64,000 nt of DNA from Loxodes magnus (Eukaryota > Ciliophora > Karyorelictea > Loxodida > Loxodidae): contig CAMPDV010001179.1 of NCBI GenBank assembly GCA_946699065.1, positions 62,001-126,000 of the forward strand. Direction: 5' to 3'. Position 1 is the stretch's first letter; the number at the start of each line of letters is the position of its first letter. Made by a program: the position numbers and the translations under genes. Positions 60,757 through 64,000 of this stretch are shown one piece after another. The notes under the pieces were generated by a model, which saw nothing but the letters and a program-made list of their open reading frames with translations, did no database searches and had not been told where the DNA came from.

Positions 60757-61115
60757 TAATAGATGAAAGCCCTTTCTTTCAAATGCTGCTTGCTGCTTGG
60801 AGGCCAGCAAGGCAACAAAAAAATTAGCGTGGATGGAGGATAAATCGAAGGAAGAGAAACCAATAACAAGAGAAGGAAGATTCAACAAGCTGGAGAACTC
60901 TGAATTCCAAGAGGAAACTTTTTTCATCATAAGTCGGGGAAAGATGTACCCGTAATCGCATATTGCATCCTATGCTTTGGAAGGAAAAATTATAGGAATG
61001 TACTGCAGGAAGAGAAAACAAGGATAGAGAGACCCATAAAATTTTATTTTTCGACATTAAATATAATAAATTTAAAGAGCTGCTCGCCAACGAGAGTGCT
61101 ACGCGCTCTATAATC
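60757..61115 (+). mobile_element. SINE-like family 3
   Basis: A GC-richer body (CTGCTTGGAGGCCAGCAAGG, GCGTGGATGGAGGATAAATC, AATCGCATATTGCATCCTAT) followed by AAAGAGCTGCTCGCCAACGA then GAGTGCTACGCGCTCTATAATC. The body matches neither family 1 nor family 2; only the tail is shared. The left boundary is uncertain. The minus-strand ORFs here are chance. Confidence 0.6.
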
Positions 61116-62939
61116 CAATTAATTTATTATATAATTTCTTTGCTTTTATCTCTTTTGACTAAAGTTAAATATGCATTATCCTTCATACTAATAATAATTT
61201 TTGATATTATGACTTATTGGTAAAATAAAAGAGAATCTAAGAAGTAATATACTTATAAGTAAATATTGATAGGTTATTATATTTAACTAGTATTAATGAT
61301 TAAAATTAAATATTGATTTACATTTGATTTGGTTTCTTAAGAATATTAATTTATTTAAGTTGCATTCTTTATTTTATACTTAATAATAATTAAACATTTA
61401 TCTTTTATGTTTAATATAAAAATATTGTAAATTAAATATGAAATATGAGAAACATATTAGTGACTAGTCTATTAATAATTAATTTAAATTATTAAAATAC
61501 ATACATTTGATATATTACATTAAAGCCTTTACTTATTAACTTATTTATTTCTCTTTATTATCTTTATTTTCTTATTATTTGTAAATTGATAATAAGATTG
61601 TTATGATATGTTTCTAGCTTTATGGTAATAAATATTTATATATATCTATTTTATTTAAAGCATTTTATTATAATTTTTTAATGTTTATTAATTAACATCT
61701 ATCACTATATTATAAAAATAATTTAGCTAAAATATTAATCATTTCACTGCTATTTATAATTAACTAAAAGTAATTAGTTTAAGCATTTTTTTATTAAATT
61801 TTATTTAAAAATAGCTATAAATAAATATATGCATATAAATAAAATATGATAAATACATATTAGGTAATAATATTTATACTTTTTAATTCAATTATTAAAT
61901 ATCTCATTACATTATCAAATTTCTCTATCTATATTTTTATTTAATGCTATTTCTTAAATATTAGTTATGCATTATGTAAACTATCTATTTAAAAATAATA
62001 TTTCAAATAATATCAAACTATTATTAATAATTACTACTAGTATTCAAATCATCTTATTAAGTATAGTTTACTTTAGATTATCTATTAGTAAATATTTCTT
62101 TTACTCTCTAAATTTTCTTTTTCACTTAGTTTCTTTTAATTAAATTTTAATTATATTATTTATTAAGTTACTATAAATAAGATCCAACCATAAAAAGATA
62201 GCAAAGCATTTAGATATTTATAATATCCTTATTTATAATTATTAAACCTTATTTATTTTATCATATTAAACTATTTACTATTTTTTAATTAGATTAGCAA
62301 TTACAAGCTTACAATTTATAATTTTTTTCTAAACTAAATTAATTAATTTATACTAGATTTAGATATCTACTATTAAAAACTATGAAAGTAACTATAACAA
62401 ATAGACTATATTATAATATTAGATATTATTAATAAAGAATATGTTAAGTTATGAATATAAGTATATAATTAATTAAAGCTATTATAATTTAAATAAGCCT
62501 TATATCTAATAATTGTAAATAAAACTAGTAAGTTTATTTTATTTAATAATTATATAATTAATTTAAATTACCTATATTTAAATTATTCAAATATAGCTTA
62601 TTTATTCCTAACTTAAAATATTAAGGTTAAGTACTTACAATTTCCAAGCTATTTACATCTCATTCAAATTAATTTTAATACTTTTTAGCATAATTTTTCG
62701 ATGTGCAAGCAAAACTAACGTATAGTCTAAAAAGTGCTACTATGAAAGGTAATTATGACAGAATACATAGTAGATATAAATTAACCTAAATTTTAACATT
62801 TGAGAAATTAATTTTCAATCAGCAGAATAGTGTAAAATTCTATTACCTAATTATTTATTAAGTTCAAATAAAGTTTGCATTTTATTAGAAATGTAAAAAG
62901 TTTTTATAGTTTGTAAAGTCTTCTTTTTCTTATAATTTA
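61116..62939. other. AT-rich stretch, no gene seen
   Basis: Extremely AT-rich, no coding pattern and no repeat copy recognised. Confidence 0.4.
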
Positions 62940-63600
62940 TTTCTCTCCGACAGTAGTTCTTGTTTCCTGCGTCAGATCTTCCCGTCTTCCGATGAATAAA
63001 AAGCTCTTGCCTTTTGTAGATTGAACTCCAGATTGCTCTTCTTATTTTATTTTGTTGAGGGCATTTCCATCATAGATTCGATATACTTTTGCAGATTATT
63101 ATTTTTTGATTGCTTTTGCTTTTTTGCTTTTTTTCTGTTTTTATTATTTGCTTTTCTCTATTTCCATTAGAATATAACCATTCCATTGGAAAATTGTCTA
63201 AATTATTCCAGTTTTTTTTTCATTCTCTATAATAAATTAGTCTTGCCTCACCCAGTTTTTTCGTCTTGCTTTGAAAAATTCCATTATCTTTTTGCATTAT
63301 CTGATTTTTTCTCTTCCCATTTATTGTCCTGTTATGTTTCTTCTAAATTTTTCGCCGAAGTGTGGTTCTTTATCTTTAATCTGATTCTATATTTTAACTT
63401 TTTATTGCATTTGGTCTTCTTCCAATGTTCAAAATCTTATTATCGGTTTTCATATTAGATCTAGAACCTGAATTTAATTAAAGCTTTTATTGTTCTTTCG
63501 TCCCAGTAGGTCCAATTTGTTCCAGCTTAAAATCAGCTTATTCCGAGTTATTAATCTTATTAGTTTCATTTAAAATTCCTCGGTGAAGTTTCAGTATTTC
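62940..63600 (-). pseudogene. Unidentified ORF, retroelement-like
   Basis: The minus strand stays open for about 200 codons, with pieces of non-AT-noise composition: YRIYDGNALNKIKQEEQSGV, FLFIGRREDLTQETRTTVGE, KDKEPHFGEKFRRNITGQQM. I find no domain. Base composition and setting resemble the other retroelement ORFs. Frame choice is uncertain in the right half. Confidence 0.25.
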
Positions 63601-64000
63601 CCACCTAGCGCCCTTTTCTCTTCTCTTTTTTCAGGTGTTGAGTTAGAAGAATTCCACATCTACGCAAGTTTTATGGCCTGGTCCCTTTATTTTGGGCCAA
63701 AAAATTTCCGTGTTTCACATTTCCCAAGAGAAATAAAACTTTAAGAGTTTCCATTTAAATTATATTTACAATCTAAATTTTATTTATTAATGACATTACA
63801 TAAAATAGATTTGCATTATATAAGAAAAATAATTATTATCTTATGAAATAATATACAAAACATATGAGGTCGATTATAAATAAAGTTCCAAGCACGAAAA
63901 ACAGAACAATTTAAAATTTATAATTTACATTTAAATTTAAATTTAATTTTAATTGTTTTCTGGCGCCAATTAGTCACCACTAAAAAGAAGTTTTAAAGTT
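63601..64000. other. Right edge, unresolved
   Basis: The left 120 bases are less AT-rich and may be the 5' part of the ORF before it; the rest is AT-rich without features. The window ends here. Confidence 0.3.

Noticed and set aside
60739..61090. Two overlapping minus-strand ORFs with signal-peptide-like starts
   Set aside because: They are antisense to the GC-richer body of SINE-like family 3 and share no frame with any known protein.
1..64000. Tetrahymena or Paramecium origin
   Set aside because: Those ciliates use TGA only as stop (or selenocysteine); here TGA lies at conserved Trp sites in several unrelated families.
1..64000. Internal eliminated sequences (germline-only DNA) as the reason for broken ORFs
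   Set aside because: I found no gene interrupted by a segment with flanking TA or short repeats; the large genes read straight through.

Overview
The window looks like nuclear DNA of a ciliate that reads all three standard stop codons as sense. TAA and TAG stand where glutamine is expected throughout. TGA stands at conserved tryptophan positions of the MORN repeats (YEGxW), of the reverse transcriptase (NWRPI) and of the endonuclease (NETW). All ORFs with a clear C-terminus (1344-2363, 19603-25085, 38018-45529, 57906-60506) end at TGA. This matches the karyorelict nuclear code (NCBI table 27: TAA/TAG = Gln, TGA = Trp or stop), so a Loxodes-like karyorelict ciliate is my best guess. A Condylostoma-type code (table 28) is less likely, and Tetrahymena/Paramecium (TGA = stop only) is excluded if these genes work. 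The organism name is an inference. Standard-code ORF finding fails here: almost every ORF of 60-300 codons under the standard code is a shadow, and the real genes are 340-2,500 codons long.

Layout. 1-1343: AT-rich, empty. 1344-2363: intact plant-type O-methyltransferase gene. 2815-7703: a cluster of retroelement debris with SINE-like copies and gag-like ORFs. 7704-10605: AT-rich, mostly empty. 10606-17421 (minus): giant protein with a kinase-like domain and MORN repeats (gene A). 17640-18424 (minus): gag-like ORF. 18858-19147: isolated GC-rich island of unknown nature. 19603-25085 (minus): nearly complete non-LTR retrotransposon with endonuclease, RT and CCHC. 25648-26496 (minus): gag-like ORF that runs into a conserved hairpin tail. 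26500-29200: empty. 29200-30840: two retroelement ORFs. 32371-32772: SINE-like copy. 33070-34600: pseudogene of gene C. 35165-36385 (plus): possible LRR ORF. 36471-37129: gag-like ORF. 38018-45529 (minus): gene B, paralogue of gene A, with about 26 MORN repeats. 46620-51280: SINE-like copies. 53350-53730: 5'-truncated retrotransposon. 56400-57440: gag-like ORF. 57906-60506 (minus): gene C, MORN + F-box + LRR. 60757-61115: third SINE-like family. 61116-64000: AT-rich, with one doubtful ORF.

Two themes link the parts. First, a family of MORN-repeat proteins (A, B, C and pseudogene D) has been duplicated locally; A and B carry a kinase-like domain, C an F-box and leucine-rich repeats. Second, a retroelement community of at least three SINE-like bodies and one gag-like ORF shares the same roughly 40-bp hairpin tail ending in GCTCTATAATC, as expected of elements mobilised in trans by one LINE machinery. 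No tRNA, rRNA or CRISPR was recognised. No introns were needed to read the genes. All positions come from reading by eye and may be off by a few bases for elements without a start or stop codon.
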